64,000 nucleotides of DNA. Origin: Raphanus sativus (lineage: Eukaryota > Streptophyta > Magnoliopsida > Brassicales > Brassicaceae). The stretch lies in NCBI RefSeq assembly GCF_000801105.2, contig NC_079515.1:10168001-10232000 (forward strand). Direction: 5' to 3'. The notes beneath the pieces are model-generated. The model was not told the DNA's origin. It saw nothing but the letters and a program-made list of their open reading frames with translations, and made no database searches. This document shows positions 23,132 through 35,360 of this stretch, in pieces (the stretch's first letter is position 1; each line of letters opens with the position of its first letter). The position numbers were made by a program, and so were the translations under genes.

Positions 23132-25577
23132 CTAGAACCGTTGAGATAAAGACACGTGACGACATCTTCTGTGCGAAGACACGACTGATACAAATCCACG
23201 TGGACCCCGCAGTTTAGACCTATAGGCCGTCTCATCGTACGGTCTCCGATAAAACTTCAGATACGGCACGAACGATTCACGTGATGACTTCTCGCCTCCG
23301 CCGACATTTTTCTCCCCGCGAAAAAACATCGCCGGAGACTGAAAAAACGACGGACGTGGAGTTTTCCGGTGCAAAACTGTTTTCGTCTTCTCGGGCAACG
23401 GCGTTGAGGCAAACAAACTCTTTCTGCATGCGGCTGGTTTCGGGTCTATTAAACCACGCGCCGCCGGAGACGCGAAAGATAGAGACCGTATGCTGAGAGG
23501 AGACACTTTAGAGGCGGTGGAGTCGACGGCGGCGTGAAACGGTGACGTGTCGGTTAAGGAAAGGTACCACGGCTTCATTGAGTTATGAGATACGGTGAAG
23601 GCAAATCTTGAAGAAGCTGAACCAATCTTAACCGTTGATTTGATCGACGGTGGATCGAAACGTAGGGAAGCTGATTTAAGACATGACGATGATGACACGT
23701 GGCTGATATCTAGCTGCTCGTCGTAGTCTAGTGACGAGACTAACATCGTGACAGTAGATAGCTCCACGAAAGGACGTACACCCTGTCGATTAGCATGAAT
23801 TTTGAGCTTAGCATCTTGATTATGATTATTAAACTTAATGAGTTTAATGATTATAGAATTATTATTAATTACCTTCCAAATGTAAGAGAAAAAGGAGGGA
23901 GGGTCGATGACAAAGGCCTTGTAAAGTCGGCATGGGTAATTATCTGCGATAATTTTTAGGGTTGCCAAAAGCAGATTTGCAAAAGCAGAGGATGATCTGA
24001 AAAAGCCTGTTATTAAACATAAAACAAAAAAAACAAAGAGAATATTAATCAAGTGGCACTAATAATTAATTGTCTACTTTTCAAAAAAAATAAAATAATT
24101 AATTGTCTAATCAGGTTTGAAAAAAAGTTTTAAGATATTTGCAGAGAATAATTCGTACTTCATTTTCTTTCAAAAGAATGAAAATCGTAAAAGGTAAAAT
24201 TTTAAAGAACTTTTGTGCAGTTAGAAAAAGCATAAATCTTTATAAGCGTGATGAAAAAAATACTAGTCTTTTGTTTGTAAACGTATATACTGAATATTTA
24301 TATTGTAAAAATATTGGTCTTTATAAAAGTATTACATTTACTTTTAAAAGTATAGTTTTAAAACAACACGAGCAAAAAGTTAGATAATATTTTATAATCA
24401 GGGTTGAGTTTATTTAAAAACTTTAAACAATACAATTTTAAACCGGGATTTTTCCTATTTGGTTCGATAAATTACTTAAAAAAAATAGAAGAAGAGAATC
24501 GTGATTAGTCATAATTACCCACACGATTGTGTAAGTTAACGTCGACACATAAAAGGGACAATTCGGACATGAAATTAAATGCATAATACATGTCCGAAAA
24601 CCTGGTCCCCGACAAGCCTCAATCCAAAATAAGAAAACCAAAACCACAACAAAAACCCAAAATACGGCGAGCAAATTACGGATTAGTACAGACTCGACTC
24701 ACGGAGGTTTGCAAGGTTACCAGGGAGAAAAACGTAAAATAAGTTGCTTACTCGCATCAAAGAGTAGAACAACGCTCTGTTCCGCGTTTCTGGTCATGCT
24801 CGAGATCGCAGTCTCCATCGTGAACGCCACTAAACGCGTAAATCTACAAACCAAAAACACAAAGTTCAACATAAGAAACAAATATATATATACAGCAATA
24901 TGTATGTATATATATATATTTTTTTTTTAATTAAGAAAAGCTCACTATATGTATTGTATTAAAATTAAAATTATCAGAACTTACTGTTTCTGGCTACGCA
25001 GCTTCTGATAATCATGCTTGAAACGGAACATCTGTAAATAAACCTCAACTTTTTGATTATTACTTAACATTAGGTGAAAACAAAGTGGGTTTTGAAATAA
25101 CTTACGATAACGGGTCTGGATTCTCCGTCGTGGCCGGCGATGTAAGATACGCCGTCGGTTAACTCCGCCGAGAACTCCTCTGCCCCCATTCGGTCTTAAG
25201 TTGTAGAGAGCGAACAAAATAAACAACATAAGGAAAGTGTTCGATGTAACAAAACAGACATAGTTACATGTAAAAATAGAAAAATAAAATACCAATATCA
25301 AAATTTTGTCTCCACGAAAGGCATGAAGTTAGCTGCTTCGCAGCTTTTTTGACGTTGTCTCCTTTTACGTTCAAGAATCTCTCCACGCACTCTCTGTTAC
25401 AGAACTTCTCCTAAACATATATAAAGGTGGAAGCTTTATTCATGGAATATACGATAAAAATGAAGATATATGTGTTTATTAAAAGAAATACACTAGACGT
25501 ACTTGTTTAAGAGTGAGTGGAGATTGTTTCCTGAGTAAACGTAGAACAGCTTCGGCTTTCTCATCTTTCTTGCCCAT
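23132..25577 (-). CDS. Sec14-like CRAL-TRIO lipid-binding protein (7 exons, 401 aa)
   Basis: Exons on the minus strand: 25577-25503, 25410-25293, 25194-25106, 25031-24985, 24843-24752, 24006-23873, 23782-23132. All introns are GT-AG and phases are continuous (1206 nt with stop). Start codon chosen for [15 protein letters not shown], which leads directly into the CRAL-TRIO N-terminal helices ([20 protein letters not shown], about 30-60). Residues about 65-205 form the Sec14 lipid-binding fold, with [28 protein letters not shown] and [13 protein letters not shown]. The remaining half, encoded by exon 7, is Ser/Pro/basic-rich and probably disordered. Such proteins bind or exchange phosphatidylinositol and related lipids at membranes. 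The ligand here is unknown. I recall Arabidopsis At3g22410 as a Sec14-like gene next to LOX5, so gene order appears conserved. The gene is convergent with LOX5 and looks intact. Confidence 0.9.
24061..24109 (+). mobile_element. Micro-retroposon in intron 5 of the Sec14 gene (17 bp, exact 16-bp TSD)
   Basis: AATAATTAATTGTCTA occurs at 24061-24076 and 24094-24109. The 17 bp between are CTTTTC, an A8 run and TAA. It lies inside the 745-bp intron (24007-24751), well away from the splice sites. Confidence 0.55.
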
Positions 25578-25651
25578 ATCTTTGTAGTATTCTCTGTTTT
25601 CTTGATGAACGAAACAGAGGATTCAATAAAGAAGCAAAAATATTGTTTTTT

Positions 25652-25780
25652 TAGGGGGGGGGGGGGAAGAGGAAGCTGACGATGATTGTAGATGTGTGTG
25701 TGTGTGTACCGCAAGTTTCTTTCTTGGAGCAAAACCTTAGTATGTCTCTCTCTATAAAGAGAGAAGAAACAGAGAGAGTA
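25652..25780 (-). promoter_or_regulatory. 5' leader and putative TATA box of the Sec14 gene
   Basis: On the minus strand TTTATAGA at about 25752-25759 is a plausible TATA box, some 175 bp before the start codon. The leader then contains CACACACACA (plus-strand GT run, 25690-25708) and a C14 run (plus-strand G run near 25652-25666). Length variation is expected at both. Confidence 0.4.
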
Positions 25781-27942
25781 TGTTGTGTTGTGGAAACGGT
25801 TTCTGCCAAATCCTTACAAATGTCGGGGGAGTTATTGGCTGATGACGCCGTTATGTCGTTTTGCGGACGTTTGATGTGTTACAAACCGTTGGCCGCCAGT
25901 GACGGTATCTAACGCCGTTAAATGGCTCCGCTTGTGTAAATTTTAACTTTCTCAACTTAACAAAAAATTGTAATGCATGGGCTCGTCAAATGTTTGTTTG
26001 TTTCCATTTAGTAGTACAAATAATTGAGCTAAATCTTTGTCACGAAGAAGGTTTAATCTTTAGAAAATATAGTTTTAATTTATAATAAATCTCTTGCAGC
26101 AAGTTGAGTACTAACCAATTTGTTGGGTGTCTTCTTTCAGAACTTTCTTTTAATCGAATTTAGATTTATGTTACATGAATTAATCGGCTTCTCTAGTCTT
26201 GAATTGATCCATCATAATTGTATGGAGCTCGTAGATTACTAAATTAATAATACATAGATCTTTTGTAGTCAACGTCTATATATAACCTAGGTCACGTACT
26301 TACAATGATCGACAGTGACGTTAGCCAATTAAATGCTTTGGCTGCAATAAGAATTCTGATCAAATAACTCTAGAATGAACCGTTATTAGTGTTTTAACTG
26401 GTTTCCTATTAACAATTACGCACTAATAGTTGCGACAACAACTCGGTAAGAAGAATGACAACAAATTCCATTAGAGAAGTCCATTGCAAATTTGTAACTG
26501 CAAGATAACGTATTATTAAAATTGTCATCTACTTTGACATCTTATAGAGACTGCGACTTATGATTTTCTTAACATTTATATTTTCAGTTTAAACATTTTG
26601 ACTCATACAAATTTTTCCAAGTGCGAATATATAGTTCCATACAATTAGATAATCTATTTAAGTCTTCATCTAGTTGAAAAACGAGAATCCCCTGTATTTA
26701 TTTTTCCAAATTTAACATTGAACAGAAATTGTTGATGTGACTAAATGTTACTAGGTGCACACAAAAAAAAAGATTAAATGTTACTATTGTTTTTACTCTT
26801 ACTCCATTATAGGTGCAATGTATAGCCTGCCAGTTCCAAACTGTTGTACCCATGTCTTGTTCTTTTTGAAGTTTAGGTACCCATCTCTTCCAGGTTAAAT
26901 TTTGATCCGGTAAAAATAAAGATAATTTGTTTCTTTTTTTTCTATACTAACATCTTATCTCAATAGAACTCTTAAAAATAATAAACAAACAAAATTAGTA
27001 TAATAATTTATAAATACAGAATATTAAACAGTATAAGAACATTTCAAAATTTGAGATACTCATATGACTATATATTTTATGAGATACGTTTACATAACTT
27101 TTTATGTTTTGAAATGCCAATGTATTATCTTTCTTTGTTTATATATTATTATTATTATTACTATTACTACTATTCTTATTATTATGATTATTTAAAACCC
27201 TATTTAAAAATCAGAAATTAAAATGCTCTAACAGTTAACCAGGTTAAGTTACAAAACCAGCATATATATACACTATAATACCATTTGCGGTGGTTCAAAA
27301 TAAGAAAACAAACAATTGTAAGTTACTCATATTAGTGTTGATTACTACACACCATTATTTCCCCCATTCAAACGGGTAACTTTTTTAGTTTATAGTATCC
27401 GTACAACAGAAATTGAATTTATTAATTTAAATATCACATTGTTTAACTAATAGCATCACATTGTTTAACTATAAGTGGCTAGTTTTACTAAACCATTTTA
27501 TTAACTCTAAACTCTAGTTTAATTAATGGTCAAAACGAAACGACAATTAGTGAGTAAATATTCTTGAAGAAAAGAGACCGTTGTCGTCACGGCGGCGACT
27601 AGCTCGTATCTTATGTGGTTTGTAAATTACAGAAATATCCAGTAATATATCATACTCAATTGATCCCTATATCCAAGTGTCAAAGGCAAAGATAATACAA
27701 AAGCGAGTTCACGTGCTCGTTTATATGCTTTATGTCTAATGTCCACACACCGACAACGAAAGTCAAAAGACAATTGATGATCTCTTCTGTATTAACTACA
27801 AATGTCATATAAAATGCAACAAAAAATCTTTATAGAATGTGACTAATAAAATAAGTTTACCTGGACAGATGGATTTGTTATAATGATCAAAGAGACGACT
27901 ATAAAAATTGATAGCTTTACTCTATATAGGTGATATAAATAT
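25761..27942. other. Intergenic DNA upstream of the Sec14 gene
   Basis: Mostly AT-rich and without a credible gene. The open frame at 25682-25912 overlaps the Sec14 leader in antisense and has no signature. Imperfect ATT trinucleotide repeats occur near 27145-27190. A micro-insertion at 26739-26786 is listed separately. Confidence 0.6.
26739..26786 (+). mobile_element. Micro-retroposon: 18-bp insertion with 15-bp TSD (one mismatch)
   Basis: GACTAAATGTTACTA (26739-26753) and GATTAAATGTTACTA (26772-26786) flank GGTGCACAC followed by an A9 run. Confidence 0.6.
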
Positions 27943-27947
27943 ATTTA

Positions 27948-28385
<438 letters not shown>

Positions 28386-28835
28386 CGTTATCAGTACGAT
28401 CTTGCTCCAAAATCAACCAAACTCGGAGATCTTCATAAACCCTAGCCGCCGCCAACCACTTCTCTCTCTAAGATCTTTTACATTCAATTGTTTCTTAGAT
28501 CTTAAACTAATCATACTTTGAATCCTTTCTTTGTTTGATTGATTAAGGTTTCTAAGAAAGGAACCAATGAGAAAAATCGGCAAAGTAAAAGGTTAGATCT
28601 CAAAACCCTAATCTTACTTGCAGATCAAGTTTATTTCGGTTTCATTTTTTTCCGATTTTAAAAGGTTTATGATTTTATTAAAGTTGATCTAATTCTTGTT
28701 TAAAAACTTATAAATCGATTTTATGAAATTTTATAAACTCTATTAGATCATATTTGATCAGATCCGAAATTCTAAACCTAAACCCTAAAATTTCGGATCC
28801 CAAAACCCTAAAATCCCTCATAACTTTAGTTTTGT

Positions 28836-29340
28836 ATAAGACAACAAGCGATACCCCTTTTAAAGGATGACACGCTATATGTCTAAACAAAACATAAGTC
28901 TATGTTTAACCAAAACTTAAAATCTGATTTGAATCTTTAAAATCTAATCCTTAAAAGTTAAAAAATCAGATTAAAAGAAACTTTAAATCATAAGAAAATT
29001 TTAAGCATGTGATAACATGACTTTCATTCTGTATAAGACAACAAGTGATACCCCTTATTAAAGGATGATACGTATATGTCTAAAACAAAATTATTCTTAT
29101 GTTTCCACATTCTTTGATCAATGATCCACACCATTGTGTGGTTAGATCTTGATTTTTTTTAGTCAATGATCCATACTACTTAGTATGGCTAGACAATATG
29201 GTCGATGATGTGTACCTTCCGGTATGACTAGACCACATGCCATATTGGTCGATGATATGTACCTTCCGGTACAACTAGCCCACAGGCTGCATGAGTCAAT
29301 GAAGTGTACCCTAGGTACGACCAAGACCATGCCCTCATCC
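28836..29340 (+). repeat. Repeated, hairpin-rich leader of the copia element
   Basis: A block GTATAAGACAACAAG(C/T)GATACCCC...TATATGTCTAAA occurs near 28836-28890 and again near 29031-29085. Then from about 29115 to 29330 a degenerate unit of roughly 50-60 bp recurs four or five times. Each unit has GTCAATGAT or GTCGATGAT followed by an inverted repeat such as GTACCTTCCGGTAC and then ACTAG. It lies between the 5' LTR and gag and could form RNA stem-loops. Confidence 0.7.
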
Positions 29341-29424
29341 ATCTTATTTTTAAAGCAAGTTGATGGATGAATTATAAGAAAATAAAATTTTCTAAAGACC
29401 TAAACACTCTGACTTTTGTTTCAG

Positions 29425-31175
29425 ATGGCCAAAATCGCAAATTTGGATTTTGCACCTCTAACTGTGAGGGGTGACAATTACCTACAATGGGCACTAGATG
29501 TCGAGATTTCTCTTGGAGCTAAAGGCCTAGAGCATTGCATTGTTCCTCAGAACGAAGCTACTAAGAAAGAGAACTCTAAGACCCTCATGCTCATCCGTCA
29601 TCACATTGAGGAGAGCTTAAAAGCTCAGTACCTCACAGTAAGTAAGTAATCCATACGAGTTATGGAAAGAGCTTCAAATGAGATATGATCACCAGAAGAC
29701 CTTGATTCTTCCGGGTGCCACCTGTGAGTGGCTTCATCTCAGGATTCAAGACTTTAAGTCTGTGAATGAGTACAAATCAGCCATGTTTAAGATAGTCTCA
29801 AAACTGAGGCTATGCGGCGAGACTGTAACTGATAAGCAGTTGTTGGAAAAGACTTTCCAGACAATGTCCTCAAGCAATTTGTTGCTTCAGCAACAATACA
29901 GAAAGCAAGGTTTTAAGACCTATAGTGTGCTCATCTCATGTCTATTGCTTGCAGAACAGAACAACGAGCTACTCTTGAAGAACAGTGAGCTTAGACCACC
30001 TGGATCTAAGCATGTCCCTGAGGCAAATCATACCTCAAATGAGCCTAATGATGGTGCTGAAGCCAACCATGTCCGATATGACCCTAAGGGCCGCGGATCC
30101 TCATATGGAAGAGGACGTGGCCGTAAAGGTCATGGGCGAGGACGTGGACAAGGTGGAAACAGCAAAGGGCGTAACACCCCTTATGACCGTCCAAACCAGT
30201 CCAATAATGGACAAGGTAAAGGCAGAGGCAATGGGACTTCTTCAAAGCCACAGAATCCTGCAAGCTCACCTTGCCATAGATGCGGAATGATGAATCATTG
30301 GGCAAATAATTGCCGCACAGCCAAGCATCTGGTCGACCTCTATCAAGCGAGTCTTAAGGGCAAGAATCCGGAAGCACACATGGTGTACAAGGATGGTGAG
30401 GACGATTTTGATCATGACAAGGACGACCTTAGGGCTGGGCATAAAACCCGTAACCCGAAATCCGAACCAAACCCGAACCAAAAAACCCGATCTGAACCGA
30501 ATCCGAATTCTAAAAAATATTCGAATGGATCTTGTAGGGTGTTACAAAACATATCCGAACCCGAAGTGTTATTAACCGAACCCGAATGGATAATCCGAAA
30601 AACCCGAAAACCCGAAAAACCCGAAAAATATCCGAACAAACCGATCCGAATGTCCGAATTAATATATAATATAAATATTTAAAACATAAATATGTACTTC
30701 AAATATTCAATTTCATGTTTATTTCAACATGATATCTAACAATAAGTATCTAATTTTTTTAAAAAAATATCTTAAATACTCTATTATATATAAATAAGTA
30801 TATATTTTTATGTTTTTCTATTGAATTTTAGATTTTACTTAGGGTATATCCGAACCGATCTGATATAACTCGAATCCGAATGATATATGGTTACTTCGGG
30901 TATTAACCGAACCGAACCGAAACCGATGTGTTATATCCGAACCCGAACCGAACTTGTAGATTTACTAGAATGGGACCTAGAAAGTGTTACAAAATAGAAC
31001 CGAAATCCGAAAAACCCGAACCGAACCCGAATGGGTACCCGAACGCCCAGGCCTAGACGACCTCATGGACTTTGAGACTTCAGACATACTCACTATGCTG
31101 AATGATGATCCAGTCGAATATTGTGATGTATCAAACGATTTGTGTTTGAATGCTTTTGGTGTTTTTAGGATTTAA
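29425..31175 (+). pseudogene. Copia gag, broken by a frameshift and a hAT insertion
   Basis: The frame opens at the ATG at 29425 with a copia gag N-terminus (FAPLTVRGDNYLQWALDVEI) and stops at 29647. Homology continues in another frame from about 29651 (YELWKELQMRYDHQKT), so a small insertion or deletion in the AGTAAGTAAG stretch disrupted it. The second part has a basic Gly/Arg-rich stretch (GRGRGRKGHGRGRG) and one CCHC knuckle (CHRCGMMNHWANNC). The hAT element at 30430-31055 then interrupts the frame, after which a short gag tail continues to 31175. Confidence 0.88.
30430..31055. mobile_element. hAT-type MITE nested inside copia gag
   Basis: The 626-bp insert is flanked by exact 8-bp direct repeats GACGACCT (30422-30429 and 31056-31063). 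Its ends are inverted: TAGGGCTGGGC on the left, and TAGGCCTGGGC on the right in reverse complement. An 8-bp TSD and TAGG ends are hAT hallmarks. The interior is rich in CCGAACC-type motifs on both sides of an AT-rich core. Translated frames through it are artefacts. It must be younger than the copia insertion. Confidence 0.9.
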
Positions 31176-31257
31176 GAATTTTTTTTAAGTGCTTTTGCAT
31201 TCTATGTTTTATTTTAAGAATAAACTATGTTTACTCTCATTTTCAATAATAATATGA

Positions 31258-34200
31258 ATGATTCAGATTATATTTTTATTGTCTAGAATGAAAGGAAGTA
31301 TGGACACACTTGTGGTTGATAGTGGAACAAGCCACACGATTCTTAAGGATAAGAAATTCTTTGTTAATCTAACATTGAAAGATGCCAATGTGAGCACAAT
31401 AGCTGGTGTATCATCACTAATCAAAGGCCACGGCCAAGCTTATGTCTTGTTTCCAAATGGGACACATCTAGAAATAGATGAAGCATTGTATTCTCCAAAC
31501 TCTAAAAGAAGCCTGTTGAGCTTTAAAGACATTCGCAAGAATGGTCTTCATATTCAAACGAGTGGAGAAAGAGCCAAAGAGTTCTTAAACATCTTTGAGC
31601 TCGACCAAGACCATAAGAAGGTCTTAGAAATGATACCAGCTGTATCCACTGGTCTTTACCATGCTCAGATCAGTGCGGTCGAAGCCAATGCTATATCAAT
31701 AAGCAAAGAGTTCAAGGAGAACTTTGCTTTGTGGCACGACCGGCTAGGGCATCCAGGAACATCTATGATGCGTAGACTTATTCTAAATTCTAATGGTCAT
31801 AACCTTAAAGGTAGACGAGTTGTTCCTAAGATCCATACATGTGTACCTTGTGCACAAGGAAAACTCCAAGTCCGACCATCAGCAGTCAAATTGACAAAGG
31901 AAACCATAGGTTTTCTGGAAAAAATACAAGGTGACATCTGTGGACCAATACACCCACCAAGTGGGACGTTTATGTACTTCATGGTACTCATTGATGCGTC
32001 CACAAGATGGTCCCATGTGTGTCTATTATCCACACGGAATCTAGCCTTAGCTAGACTTCTTGCTCAAATCATCAGATTGAAAGCACACTTTCCAGACTTT
32101 CCTTTGAAGACTATACGTCTTGATAATGCTGGTGAATTCACTTCCCAAGCCTTTTATGAGTACTGTATGTCCATGGGGGTGACAGTTGAACACTCCGTGG
32201 CACATGTCCATACACAGAACGGCCTAGCCGAGTCCTTTATCAAAAGGATTCAGATGATTGCTAGACCTTTACTCATGAAAAGTAATCTTCCAGTCACAGC
32301 TTGGAGACATGCAGTATTGCATGCTGCGGAATTAATACGCATCAGACCATCTAGTGAGCATAGATATTCACCATCCCAGCTCCTCATGGGTCGAGAGCCA
32401 GACATCTCCCATCTTAAGACGTTTGGATGTGCTGTTTATTATCCAATAGCTCCACCACAAAGAACAAAGATGGGAGCTCAGAGAAGGATGGGAATATATG
32501 TTGGATATGATTCTCCCTCAATCATAAAATACCTCGAGCCAACCACAGGTGATTTATTTAAGGCCAGGTATGCAGATTGCCATTTTGTGGAATCTGAGTA
32601 TCCAACATTGGGAGGAAATAATAGCAAGCTGGTAAAAGAAATTACATGGAATCATACATCCCAAGCATTCCTCGAACTCAAGTCTGTGATCTTGAAGTTC
32701 AGAAGATTATACATCTTCAAGAGCTAGCTAATAAATTGCCAGATTCCTTTGCTGACCCAAATAGAATGACCAAGTCATATATACTAGCTGCTAATGCACC
32801 AATAAGAATTGATGTCCACAAGGGACAAAATCAAGTTGCTACAGAGTCTAAGACACGTCTGAAACGTGGTAGACCAATTGGTTCCAAAGATAAGAATCCT
32901 CGCATAAGTAAGAAAGGTGATAAACAGACCGTGGGCGAGGGGGTGAAGGAGCTGGTCGATGTGGTCGATCCGTCCGTCCAAAAGGACCGAGACATGGACG
33001 AACCAACGTCCGGACATGGGCCGGGCGTACCAGCATCCTCAGACATGAACATTGGCACGGTTGCTAAGGGGCCTAATGAGATTTGGGACGCCAAAACTCA
33101 GGGTTCTGAACCACCTGACAATAAAGAGATCTCTATAAACTATGTCATGTCTGGAAAACAATGGAACAGAAAACATGTTGACATGGATGATTTATTTGCA
33201 TAACATGTAGCACTTGAGATCATTGAAAATGATGAGGATCTAGAACCCACGTCCATTTATGAATGCATGCAAAGAAAAGATTGGCTTAAGTGGAAAGAAG
33301 CCATAAACGTGGAATTAAACTCTTTCAAGAAGAGAGGTGTTTTTGGACCAATACTCCTAACACCACACAATCTAAAACCAGTGGGTTACAAATGGGTCTT
33401 TGTGAGAAAGAGAAATGAGAATGGTGAAGTCGTGAGGTATAAGGCCCGACTTGTTGCACAAGGATTCTCACAGAGACCAGGAATCGATTATGAGGAGACT
33501 TATTCTCCCGTGGTTGGATGCAACAACATTCAGATTCCTTATAAGTCTGGTCATAAGAGAAAATCTTGATTTAGGGTTAATGGATGTAGTAACCGCATAT
33601 TTTTATGAACCACTGGACAATGACGTATACATGAAAGTACCAGATGGTATTGAAATACCTAAGGATGCTAAAGGTTCTCGAGAACATTATTGCATCAAGC
33701 TTAACAAAGCTTTGTACGGATTGAAACAATCTGGTCGTATGTGGTACAACAGATTGAGTGAGTACTTACTGAAAGAAGGCTACAAGAATGATCAAGTAAG
33801 CCCATGTATATTCATTAAGAAATCCGGCCAAGGCTATGTGATCATAGCCGTATATGTTGATGATCTAAACATACTTGGAACGGCCAAAGAGATTTCCCAA
33901 ACAGTTGAATATCTCAAGAAAGAATTTGAGATGAAAGATTTGGGAAAAACCAAGTTTTGCTTGGGACTACAGATTGAACATCTTAAGGATGGAATCCTTG
34001 TGCATCAAAAGACCTATACTGAAAAGGTTCTTAAAAGGTTCAACATGGATAAGTGTCATCCACTTAGTAGTCCCATGGTTGTAAGATCCTTTGGTCTAGA
34101 CACTGATCCGTTTAGACCTAAGGCCGAGGATGAAGAGGTCCTTGGTCCAGAGTATCCTTACCTCAGTGCCATTGGCGCCTTGATGTACTTAACTACACAT

Positions 34201-34854
34201 ACTAGGCCGGACATCTGTTTTGCTGTGAGCCTATTGTCCAGATTCAGTTCATGTCCGACCATGAGGCATTGGAATGGGATCAAACACATTCTAAGATACC
34301 TACAAGGAACTAAGGATGTAGGTTTATTTTATGCTAACCAAAACAAAGAAGATTTGGTTGGTTTTGCTGATGCAGGTTACCAGTCCGATCCACACAGTGC
34401 TAAGTCCCAGACCGGCTATGTTTTCACATATGGAGGCACGGCCATTTCATGGAGATCAGTCAAGCAGACCATATCAGCCACATCATCCAATCACTCGGAG
34501 ATATTGGCGATCCATGAAGCAAGCAGAGAGTGTGTCTGGCTTAGACTCATGACACACCATATTCGGACAGCATGTGGAATCACAGATGGTAAAGACGAGC
34601 CGACCATTCTTTATGAAGACAATGCGGCCTGCATAGCTCAGCTCAAAGATGGATACATCAAGGGTGACAAGACTAAGCATGTTCTCCCCAAGTTCTTTTT
34701 CACCCACGATCTTCAGAAAGAAGGAGAGGTCAAGATACTCCAAGTCAGATCAAGCGAGAACTCAGCCGACCTCTTCACTAAGGCATTACCAACATGCACG
34801 CTCAAGAAGCTTATGCAACATATTGGTATTCGATCACTGAGAGACCTTCAGTGA
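31258..34854 (+). pseudogene. Copia pol: protease, integrase, reverse transcriptase, RNase H, with multiple lesions
   Basis: Protease motif VDSGTSHTI is near 31316. GAG-pre-integrase follows (LWHDRLGHPG, then CVPC). The integrase core has Asp near 31933, Asp near 32122 (LDNAGEF) and Glu near 32230 (AESFIKR). The frame shifts around 32650-32720; the next frame carries KRGRPIGSKDKNP and ends at a TAA at 33201. Reading resumes in the same frame with the reverse transcriptase N-terminus (YKWVFVRKRNENGE, YKARLVAQGFSQRPG), then shifts again near 33515. The last frame (to 34854) has the catalytic YVDD at 33853-33864 and a copia RNase H with GFADAGYQSD and LYEDNAACIAQ. Two frameshifts and a nonsense codon make it non-functional. 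Confidence 0.92.
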
Positions 34855-35001
34855 TGTTCACTTCAGGGGGAGTAATGCGGCTGTACTCTTTTTCCTATCC
34901 ATAGGTTCCCTTTTTACCACATTGGGTTTTGGGTTTACTATGGAAAGGTTTTAACGAGGCAGTATTCCAAACGCATTACAAGCCCTAGACGGTTATGGCA
35001 T

Positions 35002-35011
35002 TCAGGGGGAG
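35002..35011 (+). other. Polypurine tract of the copia element
   Basis: TCAGGGGGAG directly precedes the 3' LTR. An identical TTCAGGGGGAGT context occurs about 140 bp earlier at 34863-34874, just after the pol stop codon. Confidence 0.85.
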
Positions 35012-35355
35012 TGTTGTAAACCAGATGGTTTAAGGATTGCTCATAACCAGATGGTTCAACAAATCGAGGTTACACTTAACCGAGATTGTACTAAACCGAG
35101 ATTTATTAAACCAACCAACCATGTGTTAATGGATTGGACCTTGTTTCTCCCTTTATTGTTAAGTGGCGATTTCTTAACTAAAGTTAAGAAAGTCCCACAT
35201 TGCTTAACTTTGTAATAGGCGACCAAACTCCAACCTATATAAGGAGAGCCTTGTTTGCTTATGAATAACATTTCATTCTTTCACAAACAAAGCATCCGAT
35301 CTCTCTCTCTCTCTGGTTCGATTAGTTCTTAAACAAGAACACTAGGATTAGAACA
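35012..35355 (+). repeat. 3' LTR of the copia element
   Basis: 344 bp from TGTTGTAAACC to AGAACA, followed by the ATTTA target duplication. It matches the 5' LTR except for scattered substitutions and a much shorter CT tract (35300-35314). Confidence 0.93.
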
Positions 35356-35360
35356 ATTTA

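Noticed and set aside
25682..25912. 76-codon plus-strand frame
   Set aside because: It overlaps the leader of the Sec14 gene in antisense and starts in GT and G runs; no signature.
30430..31055. Extension of copia gag through Pro/Asn/Lys-rich reading frames
   Set aside because: These frames are translations of the CCGAACC-rich hAT insert; TIRs and the 8-bp TSD show it is foreign.
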